The notes beneath the pieces are model-generated. The model was not told the DNA's origin, made no database searches, and saw nothing but the letters and a program-made list of their open reading frames with translations. A DNA stretch of 64,000 nucleotides from Streptomyces sp. NBC_01231 (GTDB lineage Bacteria; Actinomycetota; Actinomycetes; Streptomycetales; Streptomycetaceae), in assembly GCA_035999765.1 (NCBI GenBank), contig CP108521.1:7874001-7938000 (forward strand), given 5' to 3'. Positions 16,875-26,571 of the stretch are shown in pieces. Each line of letters opens with the position of its first letter. Position 1 is the first letter of the stretch. The translations under genes and the position numbers were made by a program.

Positions 16875-17888
16875 TCACGCGACCCGCGCCAGGTCCGAGA
16901 GGCGTACCTCGTGGGCCGGTGGCAGGCCCCCGACCAGGCGTTCCAGTTCCTCGACGACGATGCGGCCGAGGCGCTCCAGTTCGTTGCCGAGGGAGCCGGC
17001 GATGTGCGGGGTGAGGAAGACGTTGGGCAGTCGGTAGAGCGGGGAACCCGCGGGCAGCGGCTCGGGTTCGGTGACGTCGAGGATCGCGTGCAGCCGGCCG
17101 GAGACCAGCTCGCCGGTGAGGGCGTCGGGGTCGATGAGGGCGCCCCGGGAGGTGTTCACGAGGATGCCGCCGTCCCGGATGAGGGCAAGCCGCCCGGCGT
17201 CGAGCATGCGGTAGGTCTCGGGGATGTCCGGGGCGTGCAGGGTCACGATGTCGCTGTGTCTGAGCAGGTCCTCCAGCGGCAGGAGTTCGGCGCCCAGGGC
17301 GGCGGCCTCGGCGGGGCTGACGTAGGGGTCGTGCAGCAGGACCGAGAAGTCGAACGGCTCCAGCAGCTCCAGGAGTCGGCGGCCCACCCGGGAGGCGCCG
17401 ATGACGCCGATCCGACGCCCGACGTTGCCCGTGGCCGCCGTCTCGGCGGCCGACGGGTAGGTGTGGTCGGCGCGGAAGCGCTCGCGGTGGGTGAAGGTGT
17501 CCTTCCCGGCGAGCAGGATCATCGCGAGGGTGTACTCCGCGACCGGCAGGGCGTTGCCGGTGACCGCGCTGGAGACCGTGATGCCGCGTGCCCACAGGGC
17601 CTCGCCGACCAGGGAGCGGACCGAGCCGGCGGCGTGCAGGACGGTGCGCAGCCGGGGTGCCGTGGCGAGGACGCCGGCGTCGAGGCGGGGGCAGCCCCAG
17701 CCGGTGATGAGCACCTCCGCCCGCGCCAGGGCGTCCGCCGCGGCGGGATCGGCGAAGTCCCGTACGACGAGTGCGGGATCGAGTTCGGCCGCCCTGGTCA
17801 ACCGGGTCATGAGCGGCGGCGGGAACAGCAGGGGGAGGTGCACGGGGTCCATCGCGAACACGGCCCTGGGGGGCTGAGGGCTGGGCAT
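16875..17888 (-). CDS. D-isomer-specific 2-hydroxyacid dehydrogenase
   Basis: A 337-residue NAD(P)-dependent dehydrogenase of the D-2-hydroxyacid type. The nucleotide motif is RIGVIGASRVGRRLLELL; the catalytic set is Arg in ILVNTSRGALID, Glu in DVTEPEPL and His in FLTPHIAGS. The N-terminal half is the split substrate domain. It should interconvert a 2-keto acid and its D-hydroxy acid in the cytoplasm; next to sugar/uronate genes it might act on a glyoxylate- or ketogluconate-like catabolite, which is inference. Its upstream region contains an inverted repeat (17911-17921) suggesting LacI-type control. Confidence 0.88.
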   Translation of the reverse strand: MPSPQPPRAVFAMDPVHLPLLFPPPLMTRLTRAAELDPALVVRDFADPAAADALARAEVLITGWGCPRLDAGVLATAPRLRTVLHAAGSVRSLVGEALWARGITVSSAVTGNALPVAEYTLAMILLAGKDTFTHRERFRADHTYPSAAETAATGNVGRRIGVIGASRVGRRLLELLEPFDFSVLLHDPYVSPAEAAALGAELLPLEDLLRHSDIVTLHAPDIPETYRMLDAGRLALIRDGGILVNTSRGALIDPDALTGELVSGRLHAILDVTEPEPLPAGSPLYRLPNVFLTPHIAGSLGNELERLGRIVVEELERLVGGLPPAHEVRLSDLARVA

Positions 17889-18152
17889 GTCTCTCCTGAC
17901 GCACTGGGTGGAAACATTTTCAGAAAGCGTCTTCTACCGTAGATCTGGCGGAGACGGGCGGTCAATCGGCAGGATGGGCGGGGGAGTCGGTCCGGCGCGG
18001 TCCGGCGGGGTGCCGTGCGGGCTCGGATGTCGTGAAATCGCTTGCTTAGGCGCCCGGTGGCGTCCGCTGGTGCCCGGCGGCGTCCTCGGAGCGCTGATCT
18101 GCCCTGACCGGCGCGGACCGGCCCGGACCGGCAGTCATCTCGACAAGCTCCG

Positions 18153-18166
18153 GACAACCGGTTCCC
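18153..18166. promoter_or_regulatory. AACCGGTT operator, distal copy
   Basis: GACAACCGGTTCCC, with a perfect AACCGGTT core at 18156-18163. The left half equals that of the proximal copy at 18343 and the right half that of the site upstream of the LacI gene at 32 kb. Confidence 0.55.
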
Positions 18167-18277
18167 ATGATGGTGCGCCGGAAACGCTGTCACGTCCCCC
18201 GTTGCCTTCGCAGATCAGAGCGCGTGTCGCTGGTCCCGTTCGACCAGTCGGCTCGTGACGCCGAGGTTACACAGTCT

Positions 18278-18304
18278 TTTCGAAAGTTCGTCAAGGCTCT
18301 TGAC
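18278..18304. promoter_or_regulatory. TTTCGAAA palindrome and GTCAAG/CTTGAC inverted repeat
   Basis: TTTCGAAA at 18278-18285 is followed at once by GTCAAG (18290-18295), GCT, CTTGAC (18299-18304), a perfect 6-3-6 repeat. Located 120-150 bases before the binding-protein start. Confidence 0.45.
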
Positions 18305-18342
18305 GCGGTTTCCGGACAGGAAGAAGCTCTGCCCCACTGGCT

Positions 18343-18356
18343 GACAACCGGTTGTC
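18343..18356. promoter_or_regulatory. Perfect 14-base palindrome, LacI operator
   Basis: GACAACCGGTTGTC is fully symmetric with a central CG as in LacI-family operators, 70-83 bases upstream of the binding-protein ATG. Confidence 0.65.
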
Positions 18357-18425
18357 CAGGACGCCGAGGAGTCAGCTCGATCTCGGGTCGGAATGTCGAA
18401 CAACGAAGTGGGAGGTGGTGCGTTC

Positions 18426-19775
18426 ATGCGCCCTCGTGTCGGTGCTTCGATGGGCCGCCGCCGATTCCTCGCCCTGTCGGCGGGAGGCGCGGCGGTCGGC
18501 GCCTCAGCGCTGAGCGGCTGTGCCCTGCGGGTGGCGGGCGCCGCGACCGGCGGCGGGGAGAGCATCACGATGATGGCCAAGCTCGACGACATCGCCCCGG
18601 AGCTGATCCAGCAGGCCCAGAAGGAACTCGGCATCAGGATCACCGTGGTGCAGGACGACATCACCCGGCTGATCGCGATGCTCACCAGCGGCAACCCGCC
18701 GGACCTGGTACGCGGCGTCGGCGCCCTGGACGCGCCGTTCTACGCGGCCCGGGGCGTCGCCGAGGACCTGGACCCGTACTTCGCCAAGTCCACCGTTCTC
18801 AGGGTCGAGGACCTCGATCCGGTCAACGACCTGTGGCGGTACGACGGCGCCGCCCAGGGCAAGGGGCCCCGCTACGGCATGGCGAAGGACTTCTCCCAGG
18901 ACTCCATGTACTGGTACAACACCGCCCAGTTCGACCGGGCGGGCGTGGACTACCCGGCCGAGACCGAGCCGATCACCTACGAGGAGTGGCTGGAGAAGGC
19001 CAAGAAACTGGTCGAGCGGAAGAACGGCCAGACCACCGTCTACGGGGGCAGCTACAACGGCGTGAACATCGTCATCCTCCTGACGAACCTGGTCGCCGCC
19101 GCCGGCGGAAACATCTTCTCCGAGGACTTCACCCGGGTCGACTTCACCACCCCCGAGGCCCGCAGGGCCCTGACCTGGTACGTGGACTACGCCAAGGCCA
19201 GAGTCGGGCCGAGCCTCATCCAGCCCAACCCGGACGCCTGGGACGGGCCCACCTATGTCGCGAACCGGATGGCCATGTCGGGCAGCGGTTACTGGCTGGG
19301 CGGCATGATCAACGCCGAGCCGAAGATCGCGGAGGTGTCCCGCCTCGCCCCCGCCCCCGTCTTCGAGGGCGGCCCGCGGCTCAGCTCCTGCCAGGCGGGC
19401 ACGGGCATGTGGATGCCGAAGAAGGCACGGAACAAGGACGCCGCGTGGCGGGTCTTCGAGTGGTTCTTCGGCGAGGGCCCGGCCAAGGCCCGCGCGGCGG
19501 GCGGCTGGGGGATCCCGACGCTGAAGTCACTGCGGCCGCTGATGCCGCAGAAGGAGGAGTACCAAAAACGCGTCTTCAGGGTGCAGGAGGCCGAGTTGAA
19601 GCACTTCTCGGTGACCCCGTTCACTCCCTACGCCAAGTGGGACGCGCTCGAAGCCCTCCTCAACCAGGTCATGCCGGCCGCGATGAACGGCCGTATCTCC
19701 GTCGACACCCTCGCGGGACGCCTCAACTCGTCGGTCAACGAACAGCTGAAGCGCGGTAAGGAGCAGGTGGGATGA
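18426..19775 (+). CDS. Sugar ABC transporter substrate-binding lipoprotein
   Basis: The 449-residue protein starts at ATG 18426 with GGGAGG upstream at normal spacing. Its leader is GRRRFLALSAGG, a twin-arginine-like motif, ending in lipobox LSGC (Cys32), so it is probably exported folded and lipid-anchored. The mature part has ITMMAKLDDIAPELIQQAQKEL, PPDLVRG, and the CUT1 pattern YNTAQFDRAGVDYPAETEPITYEEWLE. It heads an operon with two permeases, a GH28-like protein and two alginate-lyase-fold proteins, so the cargo is likely a uronate-containing oligosaccharide. Confidence 0.9.
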   Translation: MRPRVGASMGRRRFLALSAGGAAVGASALSGCALRVAGAATGGGESITMMAKLDDIAPELIQQAQKELGIRITVVQDDITRLIAMLTSGNPPDLVRGVGALDAPFYAARGVAEDLDPYFAKSTVLRVEDLDPVNDLWRYDGAAQGKGPRYGMAKDFSQDSMYWYNTAQFDRAGVDYPAETEPITYEEWLEKAKKLVERKNGQTTVYGGSYNGVNIVILLTNLVAAAGGNIFSEDFTRVDFTTPEARRALTWYVDYAKARVGPSLIQPNPDAWDGPTYVANRMAMSGSGYWLGGMINAEPKIAEVSRLAPAPVFEGGPRLSSCQAGTGMWMPKKARNKDAAWRVFEWFFGEGPAKARAAGGWGIPTLKSLRPLMPQKEEYQKRVFRVQEAELKHFSVTPFTPYAKWDALEALLNQVMPAAMNGRISVDTLAGRLNSSVNEQLKRGKEQVG

Positions 19776-20770
19776 CCGTCAGTCAGATCCCGGAAGCCGT
19801 GCGGCGGCCCCGGCCCGCCACCCCCACCGATGCCACCCGCCCCAAAGGCCTGCCCCGGACATCCATCACCGCCCGCCGGCACCGGGCGTTCTATCTGTTC
19901 ACCTCGCCCTGGATCGTCGGTTTCCTGCTGCTGACCGTCGGACCGATGGCGTACGCGCTCTGGCTGAGCTTCACCACCTTCGACGGGATCTCCCCGCACT
20001 GGAGCTTCGTCGGGTTCGACAACTACCGTGAACTGCTGTCCGACCCGGTGACCTGGGACTCCCTGAGCCGGGCCGGCGTGTTCGCCCTCACCTCGGTGCC
20101 GCTGTCGATCGTCGCGGGGCTCGGGCTCGCGGTCCTGGTCAACCGTCCGATCAGGGCCCGCGGACTGTGGCGCACCCTGCTCTATCTGCCGGCCGTGGTA
20201 CCGCCGGTCGGCGCGGGCCTCGTCTTCAAGACGCTCTTCAACCGTGACTCCGGTGCCGCCAACGGCGTCCTCAACCTCGCCGGCATCGACGCCGTGGCCT
20301 GGCTGGACGATCCGTACGCCCGCTACGTGATCCTGATGGCGGTGCTGTGGGGCGCCGGCAACGTCATGATCATCTCTCTGGCCGGGCTCCAGGACGTGCC
20401 CCGCGAGTTGCACGAGGCGGCCCGGATCGACGGCGCGAGCGCCTGGCGGACCTTCCGCAGCATCACCGTGCCGCTGCTGTCGCCGGTGCTGCTCTTCCAG
20501 GCCGTGACCGGGATGATCGCCTCGGTGCAGACGATCATGCCGCTGTTGATCGCGCCCAACCCCACCCCCGCCGGCGTCACCGCGATCCCGCAGACCAACT
20601 ACATGTACATGATGCACGTGTTCGCGGAGTACTTCGCGCTCGGCCGCTACGGCTACGCCTCCGCGCTCCTGTGGGTGCTCTTCGTCCTGATCCTCATCGC
20701 GACCGGACTGATCTTCAAGCTCACCTCCGGTGTGGTGTTCTACAACGTCGACCCGGAGGCGAAGAAGTGA
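19772..20770 (+). CDS. Carbohydrate ABC transporter permease (MalF type)
   Basis: A 332-residue permease overlapping the binding-protein stop by 4 bases (ATGA). Cytosolic N-tail of about 45 residues, first helix FTSPWIVGFLLLTVGPMAYA, and EAA loop ELHEAARIDGASAWRTFRSI. Translationally coupled to both neighbours; forms the import channel with the next gene product. Confidence 0.92.
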   Translation: MTVSQIPEAVRRPRPATPTDATRPKGLPRTSITARRHRAFYLFTSPWIVGFLLLTVGPMAYALWLSFTTFDGISPHWSFVGFDNYRELLSDPVTWDSLSRAGVFALTSVPLSIVAGLGLAVLVNRPIRARGLWRTLLYLPAVVPPVGAGLVFKTLFNRDSGAANGVLNLAGIDAVAWLDDPYARYVILMAVLWGAGNVMIISLAGLQDVPRELHEAARIDGASAWRTFRSITVPLLSPVLLFQAVTGMIASVQTIMPLLIAPNPTPAGVTAIPQTNYMYMMHVFAEYFALGRYGYASALLWVLFVLILIATGLIFKLTSGVVFYNVDPEAKK

Positions 20771-21639
20771 CCGCCACCACCGTGACCCCCGAGAACCTCG
20801 ACCCCGCGGTCCGGGTCCGGGTGCGCGCGTCCCGCCTCGTCCTCTACACCGTCCTCGTCATGGTCACCGGCCTGATGATCGGCCCCTTCGGCTGGCTGGT
20901 CATCACGGGTCTGAAGACGACGCCCGAACTCGCCGCCTCCCCGGTGCACTGGCTGCCCGACAGGATCCAGTGGCACAACTTCGCCGAAGCCTTCACCAGC
21001 ATCGACTTCCTGGGATACGCCCGCAACTCCCTCATCATCGCCCTGATCTACGCCACCCTCGTCACCCTCAGCTCCGCCTGGGTCGGCTTCGGCTTCGCCC
21101 GTCTGGACGCCCCCGGCAAGAAGGTGCTGTTCGGCGTCCTGCTCGGCTCGATGATGCTGCCGCAGATGATCACCCTCTTCCCGACGTACCTCATCTTCGC
21201 CAAGGTCGGCATGGTCGACACCTACTGGCCATGGGTGCTGTGGGGGTTGTCGGCGGCCCCCTATCTGGTCTTCCTGTTCCGGCAGTTCTTCGCCGGGATG
21301 CCACGGGAGCTGGAGGAGGCCGCGATCGTCGACGGCTGCGGCTACACCGGGATCTTCTGGCGGATCTTCCTGCCGCAGTCCTGGCCGGTGCTGGCCGCGA
21401 GTTTCGTGATCGCCTTCACCTGGACCTGGGGCGACTTCATCGCCCCCATGCTGCTGCTGTCCAGCGACCGTACGACTCTCTCGGTCGCCATCATGACCTC
21501 CTACGTGACGGACGGCGGGCTGCCCGTCAACAACCTGGCGGCCGCCGGGTCCGTGATGTACGTCGTCCCGATCCTGCTGATCTTCCTGATCGCCCAACGC
21601 GGTTTCGTCGCCGGGATGTCCACGACCGGACTCAAGTAG
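20767..21639 (+). CDS. Carbohydrate ABC transporter permease (MalG type)
   Basis: The 290-residue permease starts at GTG 20767 in a GTGA overlap with the previous stop. Six hydrophobic segments; EAA loop ELEEAAIVDGCGYTGIFWRI; C-terminus GFVAGMSTTGLK is typical of MalG-type subunits. No ATPase gene accompanies it. Confidence 0.92.
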   Translation: MTATTVTPENLDPAVRVRVRASRLVLYTVLVMVTGLMIGPFGWLVITGLKTTPELAASPVHWLPDRIQWHNFAEAFTSIDFLGYARNSLIIALIYATLVTLSSAWVGFGFARLDAPGKKVLFGVLLGSMMLPQMITLFPTYLIFAKVGMVDTYWPWVLWGLSAAPYLVFLFRQFFAGMPRELEEAAIVDGCGYTGIFWRIFLPQSWPVLAASFVIAFTWTWGDFIAPMLLLSSDRTTLSVAIMTSYVTDGGLPVNNLAAAGSVMYVVPILLIFLIAQRGFVAGMSTTGLK

Positions 21640-21684
21640 TCGCCCCCGCCCACCTGTTGCCCTACCTGTTGCAAGGAGTCACGC

Positions 21685-23214
21685 ATGAACCCGCCCCTCT
21701 CCCGCCGTACCGCCCTCCAGGCGGCGGGCGCCACCGTGCTCGCCGCCGGCCTCACCGACCTGACGGCCTCCGCGGCCCGGGCCGACGACGCGGGCGCCCT
21801 CTCCGCGCCGAAGCTGGTGACGTACCCCCGGCCGGCGGACATGCCCACGAACACCAGCTTCAAGGTGAGAGTCCGCACCGCCCCCGACGGCGAGTGGCAG
21901 ACCCTGGACCTCTGGCGGCCCCAGCTGGAGGAGATCAACCCCACGACCGGGTCAGGCAAGGTCCTCAACTCCTCGATGGTGTACTTCGACTTCCAGGGCT
22001 CCGTCGAGATCGAGGTGACCTACGTCAAGGGCGGCACCACCAAGGCCCGGGTCCGGCCGGACGCCTTGGGCATCAAGCCCGAACTCCTCGGCGACACACT
22101 GCGCTTCACCCTCGACGAGCCGCGTGACGTGGTCGTGCAGATCAACGACGAGATCTTCGACTGTCTGCACGTCATCACCAACCACATCGACCCGAACCCG
22201 CCGTCCGCCGACGACCCGGACGTCCTCTACTTCGGCCCCGGCACGCACACCGTCCCCGGAAACGTCCTCACTGTCCCCAGCGGCAAGACCGTGTACCTGG
22301 CGGGCGGCGCGGTCCTGAAGGCGCAGGTGTTCTTCAAGAACGTGGAGAAGGCCGCCCTCACCGGACACGGCATGCTCACCGCCGGCCCCGCCGGTGTGCT
22401 GTGCGAGGGCAGCAAGAACATCCGCGTTGAGGACGTCATCATCATGAACCCGAACGGATACGCGGGCACCTTCGGCATGAGTGAGAACGTCCACGTCAAG
22501 AAGGCGCGGTCGTTCAGCTCCAAGGGCAACGGCGACGGCTTCGACGTCTTCTCCTCGACCGGGATCGTCTTCGACGGCTGCTTCATGCGCAACTCCGACG
22601 ACTGCTTCGCCATCTACTGCCACCGCTGGGACTACTACGGCGACACCCGCGACATCACCATCCAGAACTGCACCCTGTGGGCCGACGTCGCCCACCCGAT
22701 CAACGTCGGCACGCACGGCAACACCGACGCCCCCGAGACGATCGAGAACCTGGTCATCAAGAACGTCGACGTCCTCGACCACCGCGAGCCGCAGATGGGC
22801 TACCAGGGCTGCATCGCCCTCAACCCCGGCGACTCCAACCTGATCAAGAACGTGCGGATCGAGGACGTACGGATCGAGGACTTCCGCTGGGGCCAGGTCA
22901 TCCACATGCGGATCATGTACAACACGAAGTACAACACCTCGGTCGGCCGCGGCATCGAGGACGTCTACGTCAAGAACCTCAGCTACACGGGCACCCACGC
23001 CAACCCGTCGCTCTTCCTCGGCTACGACGCCGACCACGCCATCAAGGACGTCACGTTCGAGAACCTGGTGGTCAACGGCGTGACCATCGCGGACTCGATG
23101 AAGAAGCCGACCTGGTACTACACCACCGACGCCGTCCAGTGGTTCTCCAACGAGCACGTGACGAACCTGAAGTTCCTCACCACCGCCGAGGCCGAGGCGG
23201 CTGCCGAGTCATGA
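21685..23214 (+). CDS. Secreted right-handed beta-helix glycosidase, GH28-like
   Basis: A 509-residue protein with leader LSRRTALQAAGATVLAAGL and a cut near SAARA, so exported. After an N-terminal beta-sandwich-like part (to about residue 165) comes a parallel beta-helix. GH28-type landmarks are present in altered form: GNGDGFDV (Asn282, Asp284), NSDDCFAIY (Asp305, Asp306) and VGTHGN (His344), but the Arg-Ile-Lys motif is not standard (HMRIMYNTK). It probably hydrolyses a galacturonan or other uronate/dextran-like chain (GH28/GH49 relatives). It is 46 bases after the permease and overlaps the next gene by 4 bases. Confidence 0.75.
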   Translation: MNPPLSRRTALQAAGATVLAAGLTDLTASAARADDAGALSAPKLVTYPRPADMPTNTSFKVRVRTAPDGEWQTLDLWRPQLEEINPTTGSGKVLNSSMVYFDFQGSVEIEVTYVKGGTTKARVRPDALGIKPELLGDTLRFTLDEPRDVVVQINDEIFDCLHVITNHIDPNPPSADDPDVLYFGPGTHTVPGNVLTVPSGKTVYLAGGAVLKAQVFFKNVEKAALTGHGMLTAGPAGVLCEGSKNIRVEDVIIMNPNGYAGTFGMSENVHVKKARSFSSKGNGDGFDVFSSTGIVFDGCFMRNSDDCFAIYCHRWDYYGDTRDITIQNCTLWADVAHPINVGTHGNTDAPETIENLVIKNVDVLDHREPQMGYQGCIALNPGDSNLIKNVRIEDVRIEDFRWGQVIHMRIMYNTKYNTSVGRGIEDVYVKNLSYTGTHANPSLFLGYDADHAIKDVTFENLVVNGVTIADSMKKPTWYYTTDAVQWFSNEHVTNLKFLTTAEAEAAAES

Positions 23215-26200
23215 TCACCCCAGCTCCGAGCCGCCGGGGCTTCCTCGGCGGCACGGCGGCCCTGCTGCTGGCGGCGGGCGCGAGCGGACTGCTCGCCCCC
23301 GGCACCGCCCGGGCCGCCGCACAGAACACCGGCTCCCGCACCTTCACCCACCCCGGTCTGCTGCACGATGCCGCCGACCTGGCACGGATGAAGGCGGCGG
23401 TCGCCGCGAAGGAATCCCCGGTGTACGACGGCTACCTGGCACTCGCGGCCCACGCCCGCTCCCAGCCGACGTACGCGATCCAGAACACCGGCCAGATCAC
23501 CTCCTGGGGCCGCGGCCCCAGCAACTTCCAGAACCAGGCGGTCGCCGACTCGGCCGCCGCCTACCAGAACGCCCTGATGTGGTGTGCCACCGGCAACCGT
23601 GCCCACGCCGACAAGGCCCGCGACCTCCTCAACGCCTGGTCCGCCTCGCTGACCAAGGTCACCGGCGCGGACGGCCCGCTCGGCGCCGGACTCCAGGCGT
23701 TCAAGTTCGTCAACGCGGCCGAACTGCTGCGGCACAGCGACTACGACGGATGGACGGACCAGGACATCGCCCGCTGCGGGGCGTCCTTCCTGGACGTCTG
23801 GTATCCGGCCGTGTCCGGCTACATGCTGTACGCCAACGGCAACTGGGATCTGACCGCCCTTCAGACCATCCTCGCCATCGGCGTGTTCTGCGAGGAACGC
23901 ACCCTCTTCGAGGACTCTCTGCGCTTCGCCGCCGCCGGAGCCGGCAACGGCAGCGTCGCCCACCGCATCGTCACCGACGCGGGCCAGGGACAGGAGAGCG
24001 GCCGCGACCAGGGCCACGAACAGCTCGCGGTCGGCCTGACCGCCGACATCGCCCAGGTCGCCTGGAACCAGGGCGTCGACCTGTGGGGGTACGACAGCGA
24101 GCGGATCCTCGCGAACGTCGAGTACGCCGCCCGCTACAACCTCGGCGGCGACGTCCCCTTCGTCCCGGACCTCGACCGCACCGGCAAGTACATCAAGACG
24201 GCCGTCTCGGCCACCGGCCGCGGCAGCATGCCCCCGATCTACGAGATGGCGTACGCCCACTACGCCGGCGTACGCGGCCTCGACACCCCGTACACGAAGG
24301 CGGCCGTCTTCCGCGGCACCGGCGGGGCCCGCCTCGTCGAGGGCAGCAACGACGACCTGCCCAGCTGGGGCACCTTCGCCTACGCCGGCACGAAGGCCCC
24401 CACGCCGACCGTGCCCACGGCGCCCACCGGCGTCACGGCCGCCGGCGACGGCACGTCCGTCACCGTGGCCTGGCTGCCGTCCGCGGGGGCGAGCACGTAC
24501 ACCGTCAGCCGGGCCACCCGCCCCGAGGGACCGTACGAGCGGCTCGCGGCCGGCCTCGACAAGCCCACGTACACGGACCGCCTGGTGAGCGCCGGCCGGA
24601 CCTACCACTACGCGGTGAGCGCCGTGAACTCCCTTGGAGACAGCGGCGATTCAAGCCCGGCCCCCGCCACCGCCGGACTCCCGGAGCCCTGGTCCACCCG
24701 GGACCTCGGGGACGTACGGATCCCCGGATCCGCGGTCTTCGACGGTGAGCGGTTCGTGCTGGAGGCGTCCGGCACCGCCGACACCTACCGCATCGCCCAG
24801 CTGCCGCTGCGGGGCGACGGCACGGTCACCGCGCGGATCGTGTGGCCGCTCAGCTCGCAGTACTCCAAGATCGGCGTCACCGTCCGCGCCTCCCTCGACG
24901 CGGACGCGGCGCACGCCGCCATGCTCGTCCAGGGGCTGCCGCTGCACACCTGGAGCGGGGTGTGGTCGGTACGGCCCGCCGCGGGAGCGCAGGTCTCCGG
25001 CACCGGCAGCACCCCCGTGCCGCCCACCCAGCAGCAGACCCTCACCACCTCCGCCGCCTTCCCGATCTCCAGCCTGGGCGCCCTGCCCGAGTCGGCGACC
25101 CCCATCGAGGCGCCGTACGTGGAGGGTGCGGGCGACGGCTACCGGCTGCGCGCGCCCTACTGGGTACGGGTGACCCGCAAGGGCCGCCGCTGTACCGGCG
25201 CCATCTCCCCGGACGGCATCCGCTGGACCGAAGTCGGCACCACCGAGGTCGCGTTGGGGCACACCGCGTACGCCGGTCTGATCCTCACCTCCTGTCTCGG
25301 CGTCGACCAGGAGTACGCGGACACCGGCACCGGCGCCTTCGACAACGTCAGCGTGACCTCGACGTCCGGCGAGGTCTGGTCCGTGTCGAAACCCGCCCGC
25401 ACGACCGGCGACCTGAAGGCGACCGGCGGGGCCGACGCCGTCGAGCTGGCCTGGACCGACCCGGACCTCTCCGCCCGCTACCAGGTGCTGCGCGCCACCG
25501 ACGCCGACGGCCCGTACCTGACCCTCGCGACCGGCGTCGGCCCGGTCGGGTCCGGCACCCGCATCCGGTACGCGGACGCCACCGGCACCCCCGGGACGAC
25601 ATACCACTACGCCGTCGCGAAGACCAACACCGCCGGACGCGGCCCGCTCTCGGAGCCCGCGACGGCCGCGATGCCCTCGCCGTCCACACCTCAACTCACC
25701 TCCGCCACCACGGAGTTCGCCAACCAGGGCGTCGCGTTCCGGCATCTGCTGCGCGCATCCCACCAGCCGATCCGGTTCACCGCGAGCGGCCTGCCCGACG
25801 GCCTGCGTGTGGACAGACGCACCGGCCTGATCTCCGGAACGCCGACCACGAGCGGCGAGTTCACCGTCACGACCGGCGCGGGCAACGCGGCCGGCGACAC
25901 CACCGGCACGCTCACCCTCACGGTCGGCACACCGCCGCCCGCCCCTTGGACGTACGGAGACCTCGGTGACGTCGTCCTCGACGACCGGGACGTCGGGACG
26001 CTCGGCGTGGTCGCCATCCGCACCCCGGGCAGTACCGCCCACCAGGACGGAACCTTCGTGGTCCGGGGCGCCGGAACCGACCTCACCGTCAACAACCAGG
26101 GAATGACCGGGCAGTTCCTCCGGCGGCCCGTCACCGGCGACTGCACGGTCACCGCCCGGCTGGTCTCCCGCACCGGGGCCACCGCCGACCGGGTCGGACT

Positions 26201-26543
26201 GCTGATGGCCAAGTCCCTGTCACCCTTCGACCAGGCGGCCGGAGTGATCGTCACCGGCGGGACGAGCGCGCAGCTCATGCTGCGGCCCACCGTGGCCGGC
26301 GCCTCCGCCTTCTCCGGCACCGCCACCGTGGCCCTGCCCCTGCTGCTGCGGCTGAAGCGCACCGGGACCACCTTCGCCGCGACCGTCTCCACCGACGACG
26401 GCGCCACCTGGACCCCCCTCGCCTCCGGGCAGATCCCCGGGTTCGGTGACGCCGCCTACCACGTGGGCCTCGTGGTCTGCTCCCGCGACCCCCTGGCCCT
26501 CGCCACCACCGAGTTCGACGAGGTGAGCGTCAACCCCGACTGA
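23211..26543 (+). CDS. Large secreted modular protein: alginate-lyase-fold domain, FN3 and beta-sandwich modules
   Basis: The 1110-residue protein starts at ATG 23211, overlapping the previous stop. Order: leader SRRGFLGGTAALLLAAGA (cut near residue 35); alginate_lyase-type alpha-toroid domain to about 400 (TFTHPGLLHDAADLARMKAAV, GQESGRDQGHEQLAVGL); FN3 (about 405-490, PTAPTGVTAAGDGTSVTVAW); beta-sandwich starting PEPWSTRDLGDVRI; second FN3 (about 720-810); a putative-Ig stretch (LPDGLRVDRRTGLISGTP); and a second sandwich starting PAPWTYGDLGDVVL. The repeated PWxxxDLGDV openings show internal duplication, probably carbohydrate-binding modules. It likely cleaves a uronate polysaccharide outside the cell; substrate unproven. 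Confidence 0.8.
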   Translation: MITPAPSRRGFLGGTAALLLAAGASGLLAPGTARAAAQNTGSRTFTHPGLLHDAADLARMKAAVAAKESPVYDGYLALAAHARSQPTYAIQNTGQITSWGRGPSNFQNQAVADSAAAYQNALMWCATGNRAHADKARDLLNAWSASLTKVTGADGPLGAGLQAFKFVNAAELLRHSDYDGWTDQDIARCGASFLDVWYPAVSGYMLYANGNWDLTALQTILAIGVFCEERTLFEDSLRFAAAGAGNGSVAHRIVTDAGQGQESGRDQGHEQLAVGLTADIAQVAWNQGVDLWGYDSERILANVEYAARYNLGGDVPFVPDLDRTGKYIKTAVSATGRGSMPPIYEMAYAHYAGVRGLDTPYTKAAVFRGTGGARLVEGSNDDLPSWGTFAYAGTKAPTPTVPTAPTGVTAAGDGTSVTVAWLPSAGASTYTVSRATRPEGPYERLAAGLDKPTYTDRLVSAGRTYHYAVSAVNSLGDSGDSSPAPATAGLPEPWSTRDLGDVRIPGSAVFDGERFVLEASGTADTYRIAQLPLRGDGTVTARIVWPLSSQYSKIGVTVRASLDADAAHAAMLVQGLPLHTWSGVWSVRPAAGAQVSGTGSTPVPPTQQQTLTTSAAFPISSLGALPESATPIEAPYVEGAGDGYRLRAPYWVRVTRKGRRCTGAISPDGIRWTEVGTTEVALGHTAYAGLILTSCLGVDQEYADTGTGAFDNVSVTSTSGEVWSVSKPARTTGDLKATGGADAVELAWTDPDLSARYQVLRATDADGPYLTLATGVGPVGSGTRIRYADATGTPGTTYHYAVAKTNTAGRGPLSEPATAAMPSPSTPQLTSATTEFANQGVAFRHLLRASHQPIRFTASGLPDGLRVDRRTGLISGTPTTSGEFTVTTGAGNAAGDTTGTLTLTVGTPPPAPWTYGDLGDVVLDDRDVGTLGVVAIRTPGSTAHQDGTFVVRGAGTDLTVNNQGMTGQFLRRPVTGDCTVTARLVSRTGATADRVGLLMAKSLSPFDQAAGVIVTGGTSAQLMLRPTVAGASAFSGTATVALPLLLRLKRTGTTFAATVSTDDGATWTPLASGQIPGFGDAAYHVGLVVCSRDPLALATTEFDEVSVNPD

Positions 26544-26571
26544 TCCCCCCACGGATTGGAGTCGCACCATC

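Larger units (their letters stand above)
17889..18425. promoter_or_regulatory. Divergent regulatory region with several palindromes
   Basis: 537 bases between the leftward dehydrogenase and the rightward importer operon. No gene is credible here. It holds GAAACATTTTC (17911-17921) near the dehydrogenase start, and, toward the importer, two AACCGGTT sites, a TTTCGAAA palindrome and a GTCAAG-GCT-CTTGAC inverted repeat. Such density suggests multi-site repression of the importer operon. Confidence 0.55.
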
